A stretch of DNA of 64,000 nt from Pelagibius sp028280305. GTDB lineage: Bacteria > Pseudomonadota > Alphaproteobacteria > Kiloniellales > Kiloniellaceae. Below the pieces are notes generated by a model. The model was not told the origin of the DNA. It made no database searches and saw only the letters and a program-made list of their open reading frames with translations. The DNA lies in the NCBI RefSeq assembly GCF_965233615.1, contig NZ_OZ247495.1; one strand, 5' to 3'. Both the position numbers and the translations under genes were made by a program. Positions 1 to 8,902 of the stretch are shown piece by piece. Every line of letters starts with the position of its first letter. The stretch's first letter is position 1.

Positions 1-2
1 AG

Positions 3-56
3 CGCGCCAAGGACTGGCTCAGCCGCGAGGGCGGCAGGGTCCACCGCTACGGCTAG
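3..56 (+). CDS. Possible 3' end of a gene entering from the left
   Basis: An open plus-strand frame runs from the window edge to a TAG at 54-56 and would encode the last 17 residues of a protein (ending GGRVHRYG). Codons are GC-rich with G/C third positions, as in real genes of this window. Too little is present to name a family, and the frame could be chance. Confidence 0.25.
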   Translation, partial: RAKDWLSREGGRVHRYG

Positions 57-123
57 ACCATGCGTCCTTCGCAGCGCGGTTACCATTATGCTGCGCGTCA
101 CCAAACAGAACTGAGCACCTAAC

Positions 124-837
124 TCACCCCGGCCTCTTGCGATCCTGAAGCCGCGCTAAGAGATCTTCCAGTTGATACAGCCCTTTGATTATCTCTTTGG
201 TTAGCTCTATCGCTAACGCTGATTCGTCTTTGCCGATCTCGTCATACTGTCGAGCTTCGACATGTGCTGCATCATTACCAAGTAGCTTTAGCTCACCCAT
301 TGCGTCCAACAACGCCTCAGGCAAAACGATTCGCGTTCTTAGATGCTGAAGTCTTTCATGGAGGTTTTTACCCTCAGCATCGTTCTCATCACAAATCTCT
401 TCCAACAGGCGTCGGATCATCATTGCGGCCGCTCGATATGAACCAGCACCATGACAAGCGACTGCCTCGCTGATCGTCCGCTGACAACGGGAGGGCACAT
501 TCTCTGTGTTGAAGTCGATTAGCTCTGGCGGAAAGACCGCAAGTCGTCCCTGCAGGCCATCGTTTACGACTACCACAAGTCCTCTACATTCCGGATTGGG
601 GCAGAAGTGAAAAGACGCTGTCACATCTGAGAGGTACGTACCACCGATGGGCAAAGCCTTACACTTCTTTTTGTAGAGAATCCCGTTTGTACCCGCGAGA
701 TTGGCCATACCTTTGTGACGGCAATGGGGGCAGTCGATAGCTTGTGGCTGGATGCTGTCGACTGACTGAACACCCTGCTCAGGGCGCCAAATATTCTGAT
801 CAAGGTATTCGTAGCTGATGACGGCGTTGTCGCTCAC
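124..837 (-). CDS. DUF4145 domain-containing protein
   Basis: A predicted cytoplasmic protein of 237 residues. The N-terminal part has a zinc-ribbon-like set of cysteines (CPHC at about 36-39, then C79 and C84), followed by a helical DUF4145-type region (about 120-230) with the GNDAAH motif near 188. The family's function is unsettled; members occur alone, fused to nucleases, or near defence genes. I chose the GTG at 837 because GGGAG lies 9 bases upstream; an ATG at 909 and a GTG at 957 are open in the same frame. Base composition is lower in GC than the neighbouring core genes, which fits acquired DNA. No partner nuclease or helicase is visible nearby. Confidence 0.7.
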   Translation of the reverse strand: MSDNAVISYEYLDQNIWRPEQGVQSVDSIQPQAIDCPHCRHKGMANLAGTNGILYKKKCKALPIGGTYLSDVTASFHFCPNPECRGLVVVVNDGLQGRLAVFPPELIDFNTENVPSRCQRTISEAVACHGAGSYRAAAMMIRRLLEEICDENDAEGKNLHERLQHLRTRIVLPEALLDAMGELKLLGNDAAHVEARQYDEIGKDESALAIELTKEIIKGLYQLEDLLARLQDRKRPG

Positions 838-898
838 CTCGGCTCGCTCCCAAAGAAAAAATCGGAAAAGTTGAAATGTTTGAACGATATTACCCCAA

Positions 899-1081
899 TT
901 AGTCTTCATCCAAAATCGAAAGGAGGCTGATATGCATCCGGCCACGCACCCTGTCACCGCCAGAAAGCGTCACGTCCTTCGAGAGTTCGAAGGACGCCGG
1001 ACCTCCGAACACGTCCCCTCTTGTATTGAGGAAAACTGAAGACCCGTCTCGAATGGTGCGCGTACCTGATCGTAAAACCAC
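899..1081 (-). CDS. Possible small protein or gene remnant, 60 aa
   Basis: A GTG-started frame with an in-frame stop just upstream. The product contains GGPASFELSKDVTLSGGDR and ends ILDED, which reads more like real protein than antisense noise. Its stop overlaps an ATG (907-909) in frame with the downstream DUF4145 gene, an arrangement typical of translational coupling. No clear ribosome binding site and no family recognised. It could be the remnant of a larger gene, or chance. Confidence 0.3.
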   Translation of the reverse strand: MVLRSGTRTIRDGSSVFLNTRGDVFGGPASFELSKDVTLSGGDRVRGRMHISLLSILDED

Positions 1082-1090
1082 TTGGTCTCT

Positions 1091-1558
1091 TTACCTTGGC
1101 ACCTTCTCCACCGAAGGCACCCAGACATAGCCGTCGGGATCGACGAGAAAGGCTTCACGCAGGCCGTGCGGCTTGTCCGCCGGAGCCTGCAGGACATGAT
1201 GGCCGGCGGCGTCGGCCCGGGCGGCGGCGGCATCGGGGTCGATGCCGTAGAGGCGCAGTTCCAGGCCGGCGCCACGAATTGCCCCGTCGCCGGTGAGGGC
1301 AAGCAACGGATTGGCGTGATAGCTGGCGTCGGAATGCAGCATCCATTCCTGGCCCCGGTGCCGGCAGACGGCGAAGTCCCGGTCGGCGTAGACCTTTTCG
1401 ACCAGCAGAACCTCAGACAGGAAGGTCAGGCTGCGCCCGACATCGCGCACCAGCATGTTGACGCCGAACCCCTGCAGGGAGCGGCCATAGGCATCCGCCG
1501 AAGGAAAATCCATCTCATCCCCCGCTTCTGGCCGCCCGTCCGATTCCTCTGGCGCCAT
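1091..1558 (-). CDS. VOC (glyoxalase/bleomycin-resistance) family protein
   Basis: 155 residues with one vicinal-oxygen-chelate unit pair: GFGVNMLVRDVGRSLTF near the start of the fold and FLVDPDGYVWVPS near its end. These metal-binding beta-alpha-beta-beta-beta proteins include isomerases, dioxygenases and drug-sequestering proteins; the substrate cannot be told here. The ATG at 1558 has AAGGGG seven bases upstream, so I prefer it to the internal ATG at 1513. The gene is divergent from the drug exporter on the other side of a roughly 100-bp spacer, which weakly suggests a shared detoxification context. Confidence 0.8.
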   Translation of the reverse strand: MAPEESDGRPEAGDEMDFPSADAYGRSLQGFGVNMLVRDVGRSLTFLSEVLLVEKVYADRDFAVCRHRGQEWMLHSDASYHANPLLALTGDGAIRGAGLELRLYGIDPDAAAARADAAGHHVLQAPADKPHGLREAFLVDPDGYVWVPSVEKVPR

Positions 1559-1664
1559 GGCGAAACCCCTTGTGTTCTGTTGCCCGGCGACGACTATAGG
1601 GCCGCCGCCCGCCCGGCGCTAAGGCCACTTGCCCAAATCGCCAGAGTCCAAAGAGAGAGTCCAG

Positions 1665-2882
1665 ATGGGAGTCCAATCGGCCCGAGCCGACAGCTTGAGC
1701 GTCGCCGTCCTGCTGACGGGACTGATCGCCATGGGCGCGATCTCCACCGACCTCTACCTGCCCTCGCTGCCCGCCATCGGCGCGGCCTTCGGCGTCGCCG
1801 CGGCGGAAGTGCAGCTTACCCTTTCGGTTTTTCTGGTCGGTTTCGCCTGCAGCCAGTTGATCTGCGGTCCCTTATCAGACCGCTTCGGACGCCGCCCGGT
1901 CATTCTCGGCGGGATCGCGCTCTATCTCGCCGCGACCCTGCTCTGCATCGCAGCGCCGAGCATCGAAGTCTTGATCACCGCGCGCTTTCTGCAGGCCCTG
2001 GGGGCCTGTGTCGGCCCGGTGCTGGGGCGGGCGGTGGTGCGCGACGTCTATGGCCGCGAGGGGGCGGCCCAGGTGCTGTCCTATATGGGCATGGCGATGG
2101 CGCTGGCCCCCGCTCTCGGCCCCATCATCGGCGGCTATCTGCAGGTCTGGTTCGGCTGGCAGGCGAATTTCGGGGTGCTGGCGGCCTTCGCCCTGGCTCT
2201 CTTCGTGGCGATCCTCGCCGTGCTGCCGGAAACCAACCGCTGGCCCGACCCGTCAGCGACCCGGCCCGCGCGTCTGGCCACCACTTATCTATCGCTGCTG
2301 CGCGAGCGCAGCTACATCGGCTATGTGATGATCGTCGGCTTCAGCTACGCCGGGATCTTCTCCTTCATCTCCGGTTCTTCCTTCGTGCTGATCGGCCTGC
2401 TCGGCCTGACGCCCGACCTCTACGGCTATTGCTTCGCCGCCATCGTGGTCGGCTACATGATCGGCACTTTCGGTTCCGGGCGCCTGACCAGGCGCCTGGG
2501 GCTGGAGCGGATGATCAGCCTGGGCGGCGCGGTCCAATGCTTCGGCGGCCTCCTGGGCGTGGTGCTCTACGGCGCCGGCTTTTTCTCCGTGGTCTCCATC
2601 GTCGGGCCCGTGGCGCTGTTCATGATCGGCGCCGGTCTGGTGTTGCCCAATGCCCAGGCCGGGGCGCTCGGCCCCTTTCCGAAGAACGCTGGTTCCGCCT
2701 CGGCGCTTCTGGGCTTCTGTCAGATGGGCTTTGCCGCCCTGGTCGGCATCGCCGTCGGCCACGGCAGCGGCACCTCGGCCCTGCCGATGATGGCGGCTAT
2801 CGCCCTGGTGGCCTTGGGCGCGCTGATGTCCTACCGGCTGGCGGTGCGCCGCGCCAAGCCTCTTGCCCAGGAGGCTGACTAA
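1665..2882 (+). CDS. Bcr/CflA-family multidrug efflux MFS transporter
   Basis: An inner-membrane drug/proton antiporter of the major facilitator superfamily, about 405 residues with twelve hydrophobic segments. Family marks are STDLYLPSLPAI in helix 1, the loop 2-3 motif LSDRFGRRPVILGG, and the antiporter motif C ALGPIIGGYL in helix 5. The family exports bicyclomycin, chloramphenicol, sulfonamides or cysteine; the substrate is not predictable here. I chose ATG 1665 (purine-rich AGAGAGAG upstream); a TTG at 1629 would add 12 residues. The 3' end lies two bases from the convergent penicillin-binding protein gene. Confidence 0.9.
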   Translation: MGVQSARADSLSVAVLLTGLIAMGAISTDLYLPSLPAIGAAFGVAAAEVQLTLSVFLVGFACSQLICGPLSDRFGRRPVILGGIALYLAATLLCIAAPSIEVLITARFLQALGACVGPVLGRAVVRDVYGREGAAQVLSYMGMAMALAPALGPIIGGYLQVWFGWQANFGVLAAFALALFVAILAVLPETNRWPDPSATRPARLATTYLSLLRERSYIGYVMIVGFSYAGIFSFISGSSFVLIGLLGLTPDLYGYCFAAIVVGYMIGTFGSGRLTRRLGLERMISLGGAVQCFGGLLGVVLYGAGFFSVVSIVGPVALFMIGAGLVLPNAQAGALGPFPKNAGSASALLGFCQMGFAALVGIAVGHGSGTSALPMMAAIALVALGALMSYRLAVRRAKPLAQEAD

Positions 2883-2884
2883 AT

Positions 2885-4981
2885 CTAGTCGCGCTGGCTC
2901 TCGCGCTTCCAGAACGGCTTGTCGTCCTGATCGGCCTGCCGCCCGGCCGGGGCCGAGGGGGGTTGTGCCGTCGCCGGCTCATCGCCGGTCAGCCCTTTGA
3001 GGATACGGCCGATGAAACCGCCGATGCTGTCATCGCCGCTCTGGGCGACCAGTTCGCCGCCACCGGGCAGCGGCCGTGCCGGCGCGCCTTCCAGCGCCCG
3101 GGTCATGGTGCGGCCCCAGAGCTGGGCCGGCAGGCTGCCGCCGGTGACCTTGTCCATCGGCGCGCCGTCGTCGTTGCCGAACCAGACCCCGGTGACCAAC
3201 TCGGCGGTGTAGCCGATGAACCAGGCATCGCGGAAATCCTGGCTGGTTCCGGTCTTGCCGGCGGCGGCGCGGCCCGGCTGCGCCGCCTTGCCGGTGCCCC
3301 AGACCACGGTGGCCGACATCATGTTGGCCATCTTGGCGAGGTTGCCCGCCGCGACCACGGTTTCCCCCGGCGGCGGATCGCGGCGGAACAGCAGCTTGCC
3401 GCGGCCGTCGCGGATCTCGGTGATGCCGTAGGGCCCGACGAGGCGGCCCTGGTTGGCGAAAACCGCGTAGGCGCCGGTCAGCTCCAGCAGCGTCACCTCC
3501 GAAGCGCCCAGGGATATGCCGCCGTTGGGCCGCAGTTCGCTGGTGATGCCGAGGCGCCGGGCGGCCTCCACCACCTTTTTCGGCCCGACCTTCTGGGTGA
3601 CGCGCACCGCCACCGAGTTCATCGAGCGGGCAAAGGATTCGCGCAGGGTGACGTCGCCGTAGTAGCGCCCGCCATAGTTCTTGGGGCGCCATTGGCCCAT
3701 GCGCACCGGCGCGTCGGTGACCTGGCTGTCCGGGCTCATCCCCGCTTCCAGACCCGCCAGGTAGACGAAGGTCTTGAAGGCGGAGCCGGGCTGGCGCAGG
3801 GCCTGGGTGGCGCGATTGAACTGGCTGTCGCCGTAATCGCGGCCACCGACCAGCGCGCGCACCGCCCCGTCGGGGGCCAAGCTGACCAGGGCCGCCTGAC
3901 CGGCCTTGCGGGGCTCGGCCTGCGCGGCGAGAAGCGTGGAGACCTCCTCCCGGGCGATGCGCTGCAAAGCCGGATCGAGGGTGGTGGTCACCTGGATGTC
4001 GCTCTCGATACCGCCCAGGAAATCGCGCGCCTGGGCCAGAATCCAGTCGGCGAAATAGGGCGCCGGATTGCCGGCCTCAGCCCGTATCGGCTTTTTGGAG
4101 GCCTGCGCGGCGGTGGCCTCAGCCTGGGTGATGAAGCCGCTTTCGATCATGGTCTGCAGGACCAGGGCGGCGCGCTGATCGGCCGCATCGGGATTGCGGG
4201 TCGGATTGAGCCGCGACGGCGCCTTCAGCAGACCGGCCAGCAGGGCCGATTCATACAGCGTCGCCTCGGTCGCCGGCTTGCCGAAGTAGTGGCGCGAGGC
4301 GGCATCCACACCATAGGTGCCGGCCCCCAGATAAACCCGATTCAGGTAGATGGTGAGGATCTGGTCTTTGGTGAAGCGCTGCTCCAGCCAAACCGCCAGC
4401 ATGACCTCCTGGATCTTGCGCTTGAAGGTGCGCTCGGGGGTGAGGAAGAGATTCTTCGCCAGTTGCTGGGTCAGGGTCGAGCCGCCCTGGGAAAGCCGCA
4501 GATCGCGGATGTTCACGAAGACCGCCCGCAGCAGGCCGCGGAAATCGACCCCGCCGTGTTCGTAAAAGCGCCGGTCCTCCACCGCGATCACGGCGCGGGG
4601 CAGGTGCGGCGGCAGCTCGTGCAGGGCGCGTGTCGCCCCGAAACGGTCGCCGAAAGAGGCAAGACGGCTGCCGTCCGCGGCCAGGAGCGTGATGTTGGGC
4701 CGCCGGGTGAGCTGTTCGATCTCTCCCACCTCCGGCAGGTCGTAGGCATACCAGGCCAGAACCCCGGCGCCGATGATGCCCAGCCAGATCGCCGCGATCA
4801 CCGACCAGGTCGCCACCCGGCGCAGGATACCGGCGGCACGGACCGCCCGCTTGGTGCGCGATCCTGCCTTGGCTTTCCGCTTGCCGGAACGGCTGGAGAC
4901 GGTTGTCTTGCGGCTGCGGCCCTTGGCGCTGCCGGCTTTCCCCGCCGGGCGCCGCGCGCCCTTACGATTCCCTTCGGCCAT
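2885..4981 (-). CDS. Class A (PBP1A-type) penicillin-binding protein
   Basis: A bifunctional peptidoglycan synthase: glycosyltransferase plus DD-transpeptidase, anchored in the inner membrane. 698 residues: a very basic Lys/Arg-rich cytoplasmic tail (1-50), one membrane helix (about 55-78), and a GT51 domain with EDRRFYEHGG at 135 (catalytic Glu), GGSTLTQQLAKNLF at 166 and RKIQEVMLAVWLE. The transpeptidase domain has active-site SAFK (Ser400, Lys403), SMN at 453 and KTGTS at 576. All catalytic motifs are intact. There is no OB-like extension as in the larger PBP1a of enterics. The gene is last in the minus-strand run after gyrB, separated by about 135 bp. Confidence 0.95.
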   Translation of the reverse strand: MAEGNRKGARRPAGKAGSAKGRSRKTTVSSRSGKRKAKAGSRTKRAVRAAGILRRVATWSVIAAIWLGIIGAGVLAWYAYDLPEVGEIEQLTRRPNITLLAADGSRLASFGDRFGATRALHELPPHLPRAVIAVEDRRFYEHGGVDFRGLLRAVFVNIRDLRLSQGGSTLTQQLAKNLFLTPERTFKRKIQEVMLAVWLEQRFTKDQILTIYLNRVYLGAGTYGVDAASRHYFGKPATEATLYESALLAGLLKAPSRLNPTRNPDAADQRAALVLQTMIESGFITQAEATAAQASKKPIRAEAGNPAPYFADWILAQARDFLGGIESDIQVTTTLDPALQRIAREEVSTLLAAQAEPRKAGQAALVSLAPDGAVRALVGGRDYGDSQFNRATQALRQPGSAFKTFVYLAGLEAGMSPDSQVTDAPVRMGQWRPKNYGGRYYGDVTLRESFARSMNSVAVRVTQKVGPKKVVEAARRLGITSELRPNGGISLGASEVTLLELTGAYAVFANQGRLVGPYGITEIRDGRGKLLFRRDPPPGETVVAAGNLAKMANMMSATVVWGTGKAAQPGRAAAGKTGTSQDFRDAWFIGYTAELVTGVWFGNDDGAPMDKVTGGSLPAQLWGRTMTRALEGAPARPLPGGGELVAQSGDDSIGGFIGRILKGLTGDEPATAQPPSAPAGRQADQDDKPFWKRESQRD

Positions 4982-5117
4982 GACCCCATAGATAAAGAAA
5001 GATCAGCGGTTTCACCACCGCCGCCGCGTCAATCTTTGGAGGCAATCTTGCGGCCAGAACGCCCAGATTCCGCCGCAATAGACCGGAGTTATGCCGGTGC
5101 AAGCCGCCGCAACCCGG

Positions 5118-7568
5118 TCAGACGTCGAGGTTCGCCACTTCCAGCGCATGCTGTTGTATGAAATCGCGGCGCGGCTCGACCACGTCGCCCATCAGGGTGG
5201 AGAACACGTCCTCGGCCTGATCGCTGTGGGCGACCTTCACCTGCAGCAAAGCACGCACGTTGGGGTCGAGGGTGGTTTCCCAGAGCTGCTCCGGATTCAT
5301 CTCGCCCAGGCCCTTGTATCGGGCGACGGAGACGCCTTTGCGGCCCAGCTCGAAAATCGCCTCCACCAGGCTGATCGGCCCGGTGACCCGGAACGACTTG
5401 TCCTTGGCGGTGAGGCTGGCGTGGTGGGAAAAGGCTTCCTGTAACTCTACCGCCATTTCATCGAGACGCCGCGCCTCGCTGGAGCGGATCAGCGGGCCGT
5501 CGATGACCCGCTGCTCCGTAACGCCGCGCAGGACACGGGTGAAGGTAAAAGCCTCCTCCGTCGCATGGCCCTGCCAGCCCTTTTCATGATCAGCCGCTAA
5601 AGCATCCAGCCGTGTGGCGATGTAACTTGCTGCCTCGGCCGCCTGGGCCGTATCGGCAAGGATATCGGGGTTCAGCACCCCGGCAATCGCGACCTGTTCC
5701 ACCAGGTCGGCGTTGCCGACCTTGCGGATCAGCGGATCCATCAGATGTTTGGCGCGCACCGCCTTTTCCACCAGGGTCGTCAGATCGGCGCCGGCAATCT
5801 GGCCCTCGCTGGGCCCTTCCAGCACCGAGTCTTTGACGCCGTTGGCGATGAGATAGGCCTCCATCTCCCGGTCGTCCTTCAGGTAGCGCAGGGAATCCCC
5901 GCGTTTGGCGCGGTAAAGCGGCGGCTGGGCGATATAGAGGTGGCCGCGCGCCACCAGCTCCGGCATCTGGCGGAAGAAGAAGGTGAGCAGCAGGGTTCGG
6001 ATGTGACTGCCGTCGACGTCGGCGTCGGTCATGATGATGATCTTGTGGTAGCGCAGCTTGTCGATGTTGAACTCGTCGCGCCCGATCCCGGTGCCCAGGG
6101 CGGTGATCAGGGTGCCGATTTCCTGGGACGACAGCATCTTGTCGAAACGCGCCCGCTCCACGTTGAGGATCTTGCCGCGCAGTGGAAGAATGGCCTGGTT
6201 GCGCCGCTCGCGCCCCTGCTTGGCCGATCCGCCCGCCGAATCGCCCTCGACGATGAAGAGTTCGGAGAGCGCCGGATCACGCTCCTGGCAGTCGGCCAGC
6301 TTGCCGGGCAGTGAGGAGATGTCCAGCGCCCCCTTGCGCCGCGTCAGCTCCCGCGCCTTGCGGGCGGCTTCGCGGGCGGCGGCGGCTTCGACCACCTTGC
6401 CGACGATGCGCCGCGCCTCCTGCGGATGTTCCTCGAAAAACTCGCCGAGCCGCTCATTCACCACCGATTCGACGATGGGCCTGACTTCGGAGGAAACCAG
6501 CTTGTCCTTGGTCTGGCTGGAAAACTTCGGGTCCGGCACTTTCACCGAGAGCACGCAGGTCAGCCCCTCGCGCGCATCGTCGCCGGTCAGCGAGACCTTT
6601 TCCTTCTTCATCAAACCGGACGATGTCGCGTAGGCGTTGATCTGGCGGGTCAGGGCGGCCCGGAAACCGGCCAGATGGGTGCCGCCGTCCCGCTGCGGGA
6701 TGTTGTTGGTGAAGCAGAGCACCGTCTCGTGGTAGCTGTCGGTCCACTGCATCGCCACCTCGACCGTCACCCCGTCGCGCTCGGACGCCATGGTCACCGG
6801 CGGCTCGAAGAGTGCCGTCTTGGTGCGGTCGAGATAGTCGACGAAGGCGAGCAGCCCGCCTTCGTAGTGCATGTCGATTTCCTTCGCCTCGGCACTGCGC
6901 GCGTCGGTGAGGGTGAGACGTACACCGGAATTCAGGAACGCCAGTTCGCGCAGACGATGTTCCAGCGTCGCGGCGTCATACTCCGTCATGGTGAAGGTTT
7001 TCGGGGACGGCAGGAAGGTGATTTCCGTACCCGTACGCCCTTCGGCATCGCCCACATCGGTCAGCGGACCCTCGGCTTCGCCGTGGGCGAAACGCATGGA
7101 ATGCTTGCGGCCGCCGCGCCGGATGGTGAGCTCCAGCCACTCGCTCAGAGCATTCACCACCGAGACGCCGACACCATGAAGCCCGCCGGACACCTTGTAG
7201 GAATTCTGGTCGAACTTTCCGCCGGCGTGCAGCTGGGTCATGATCACTTCGGCGGCCGAAACGCCCTCTTCGGCGTGGATATCCACGGGGATGCCGCGCC
7301 CGTTGTCCGACACGGTGACCGAACCGTCGCCGTTCAGGGTGACCGTGACGGTGTCGCAGTAGCCGGCCAGGGCCTCGTCGATGGCGTTGTCCACCACCTC
7401 GTAGACCATGTGGTGCAGGCCGGAGCCGTCGTCGGTGTCGCCGATGTACATCCCCGGACGCTTGCGTACGGCCTCCAGGCCGCGCAGGACCTTGATGGAC
7501 TCGGCGCCGTAATCGGCATCGTCCTGCTGCGGATTGCGGGCTGCGGTGGGTTCGTCGCTGGTGGTCAT
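5118..7568 (-). CDS. gyrB: DNA gyrase subunit B
   Basis: The ATPase subunit of gyrase, which with GyrA introduces negative supercoils. 816 residues: GHKL ATPase domain (LEAVRKRPGMYIG near the start, DNGRGIPV, and the ATP-lid sequence GGLHGVGVSVVNALS), transducer domain, then the TOPRIM domain with EGDSAGGSAKQGR and DADVDGSHIRTLLLTFF, whose acidic residues bind magnesium. The start is ATG 7568; upstream sequence open in frame belongs to recF. It lies 13 bp downstream of recF, as in the conserved dnaA-dnaN-recF-gyrB order. Length and motifs are normal. Confidence 0.98.
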   Translation of the reverse strand: MTTSDEPTAARNPQQDDADYGAESIKVLRGLEAVRKRPGMYIGDTDDGSGLHHMVYEVVDNAIDEALAGYCDTVTVTLNGDGSVTVSDNGRGIPVDIHAEEGVSAAEVIMTQLHAGGKFDQNSYKVSGGLHGVGVSVVNALSEWLELTIRRGGRKHSMRFAHGEAEGPLTDVGDAEGRTGTEITFLPSPKTFTMTEYDAATLEHRLRELAFLNSGVRLTLTDARSAEAKEIDMHYEGGLLAFVDYLDRTKTALFEPPVTMASERDGVTVEVAMQWTDSYHETVLCFTNNIPQRDGGTHLAGFRAALTRQINAYATSSGLMKKEKVSLTGDDAREGLTCVLSVKVPDPKFSSQTKDKLVSSEVRPIVESVVNERLGEFFEEHPQEARRIVGKVVEAAAAREAARKARELTRRKGALDISSLPGKLADCQERDPALSELFIVEGDSAGGSAKQGRERRNQAILPLRGKILNVERARFDKMLSSQEIGTLITALGTGIGRDEFNIDKLRYHKIIIMTDADVDGSHIRTLLLTFFFRQMPELVARGHLYIAQPPLYRAKRGDSLRYLKDDREMEAYLIANGVKDSVLEGPSEGQIAGADLTTLVEKAVRAKHLMDPLIRKVGNADLVEQVAIAGVLNPDILADTAQAAEAASYIATRLDALAADHEKGWQGHATEEAFTFTRVLRGVTEQRVIDGPLIRSSEARRLDEMAVELQEAFSHHASLTAKDKSFRVTGPISLVEAIFELGRKGVSVARYKGLGEMNPEQLWETTLDPNVRALLQVKVAHSDQAEDVFSTLMGDVVEPRRDFIQQHALEVANLDV

Positions 7569-7581
7569 AGGATTCTGGTTC

Positions 7582-8796
7582 TCATGTGTCGGACGTCGAT
7601 CCTGCCGGCCGCGGCCGGATGGCGCCGTCCTGAATGGTGAAAAACTGCGCGGCGCCCGCGAGGCTGCTGAAATCGGCGGCATCGGTGCCGGTCAGCCAGG
7701 CCTGGGCGCGCATATCGAGGATCTCGCGGTAGAGCGCGGCCCGGCGCTCGGCATCGAGATGGGCCGCCACTTCGTCGAGCAGCAGCAGGGGCGCCGCGCC
7801 CCGTGCCAGGCTCTGCAGCCTTGCGTGGGCCAGCAGGATGGCGATCAGCAGGGCTTTCTGCTCCCCGGTCGAACACAGCCCCGCCGCCACGCCTTTGGCG
7901 GCGTGCTGGGCCGCAAGGTCACTGCGGTGCGGCCCGACGGCAGCCCCGCCGGCCTCGGCGTCCTGGCGGCGGCTCTCGGCCAGGCTTGCACGCAACCGGT
8001 CTTCCACGGCCAGGGCGGGGTGGCCTTCGCGCAGCCATTCCTCGACCGTTCCTTCCAGCGCCAGCCGGGCCTTGGGAAAAGGCCCCTCGGCCGCGTCACA
8101 GGCCTGCTGCAGCCGCTCCACCATCGCCAGGCGGGCATCGGCGATGGCGACGCCATGACCGGCCATGGAGTCCTCCAGCGCGTCGAGCCAGGCCGCGTCA
8201 CCGCGCCCGGACTTCAACAGCCGCGCCCGCTCCCGCAGGGCATGCTCATAGGCATTGCTGCGCGCCGAATGCTCCGGATCGAAGCCATAGACCAGCCGGT
8301 CGAGAAAGCGGCGGCGGCCGCCGGCCCCCTCGCGGAACAGGCCGTCCATCTGCGGCGTCAGCCAGACCAGGGAGATCACCTCGGCCAGGGCCTGCTGGCC
8401 GCGGGCCGCAACACCGTCGACCTTCACCAGCCGGCGCTCCCGGCCGTTGCCGTTCGCGGGGCCGAGACTGCCCGGATCGCGGCCGCTGCCGATCTCGCGC
8501 GGACCCAGCGGCGTCATGACGGAAGCGGCCACCGCCCAGGCGGCGGGACCGGCGGCTTCGCGATCCTCCGCCGCCGGCGCTATGCGGTCGATTTCGCCGA
8601 GCTTGGCGCCACGCAGGCCGCGGCCCGGCGAGAGGAAGGAGATCGCCTCCAGCAGATTGGTTTTGCCCGCCCCGTTGGCCCCGGTCAGCACCACCGGCGC
8701 CGCTGAAATCTCCAGCTCCGCCCGCGCATAGCTGCGGAATTGGTGAACCAGAAGGCGGTTGATCCAGAGTCCCGCCCCCTCCGTTTCCGGCGACAC
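7582..8796 (-). CDS. recF: DNA replication and repair protein RecF
   Basis: An SMC-like ATPase that helps RecO/RecR load RecA at single-strand gaps. The N-terminal pattern INRLLVHQFRSY leads to Walker A GANGAGKTNLLEAI; the ABC signature region is represented by STGEQKALL and Walker B by LLLLDEVAAHLD. The C-terminus is short and Gly/Pro-rich. The start is uncertain: GTG 8796 has CGGAG nine bases upstream and places the first strand at the usual distance, while a TTG at 8838 would add 14 residues. It is between dnaN and gyrB, probably co-transcribed. Confidence 0.95.
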   Translation of the reverse strand: MSPETEGAGLWINRLLVHQFRSYARAELEISAAPVVLTGANGAGKTNLLEAISFLSPGRGLRGAKLGEIDRIAPAAEDREAAGPAAWAVAASVMTPLGPREIGSGRDPGSLGPANGNGRERRLVKVDGVAARGQQALAEVISLVWLTPQMDGLFREGAGGRRRFLDRLVYGFDPEHSARSNAYEHALRERARLLKSGRGDAAWLDALEDSMAGHGVAIADARLAMVERLQQACDAAEGPFPKARLALEGTVEEWLREGHPALAVEDRLRASLAESRRQDAEAGGAAVGPHRSDLAAQHAAKGVAAGLCSTGEQKALLIAILLAHARLQSLARGAAPLLLLDEVAAHLDAERRAALYREILDMRAQAWLTGTDAADFSSLAGAAQFFTIQDGAIRPRPAGSTSDT

Positions 8797-8902
8797 GGCT
8801 GCGGGCTCCGAATCGCCAAGGGCGGCGGAGGTCAACAAAGGCGCGCAGGACCCTGATGAATCCAGGGGCGGCGCCGGGAACAGCCTGTCGCCCGGGTCGC
8901 CA

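Noticed and set aside
1082..2878. Plus-strand 598-codon frame over the VOC and MFS genes
   Set aside because: Arg/Pro/Gly-rich out-of-frame reading of two real genes.
2963..5161. Long plus-strand open frame (about 730 codons) antisense to the PBP1A gene
   Set aside because: Mirror of a real gene in GC-rich DNA; the product is low-complexity and matches no family, while the minus strand has complete PBP motifs.
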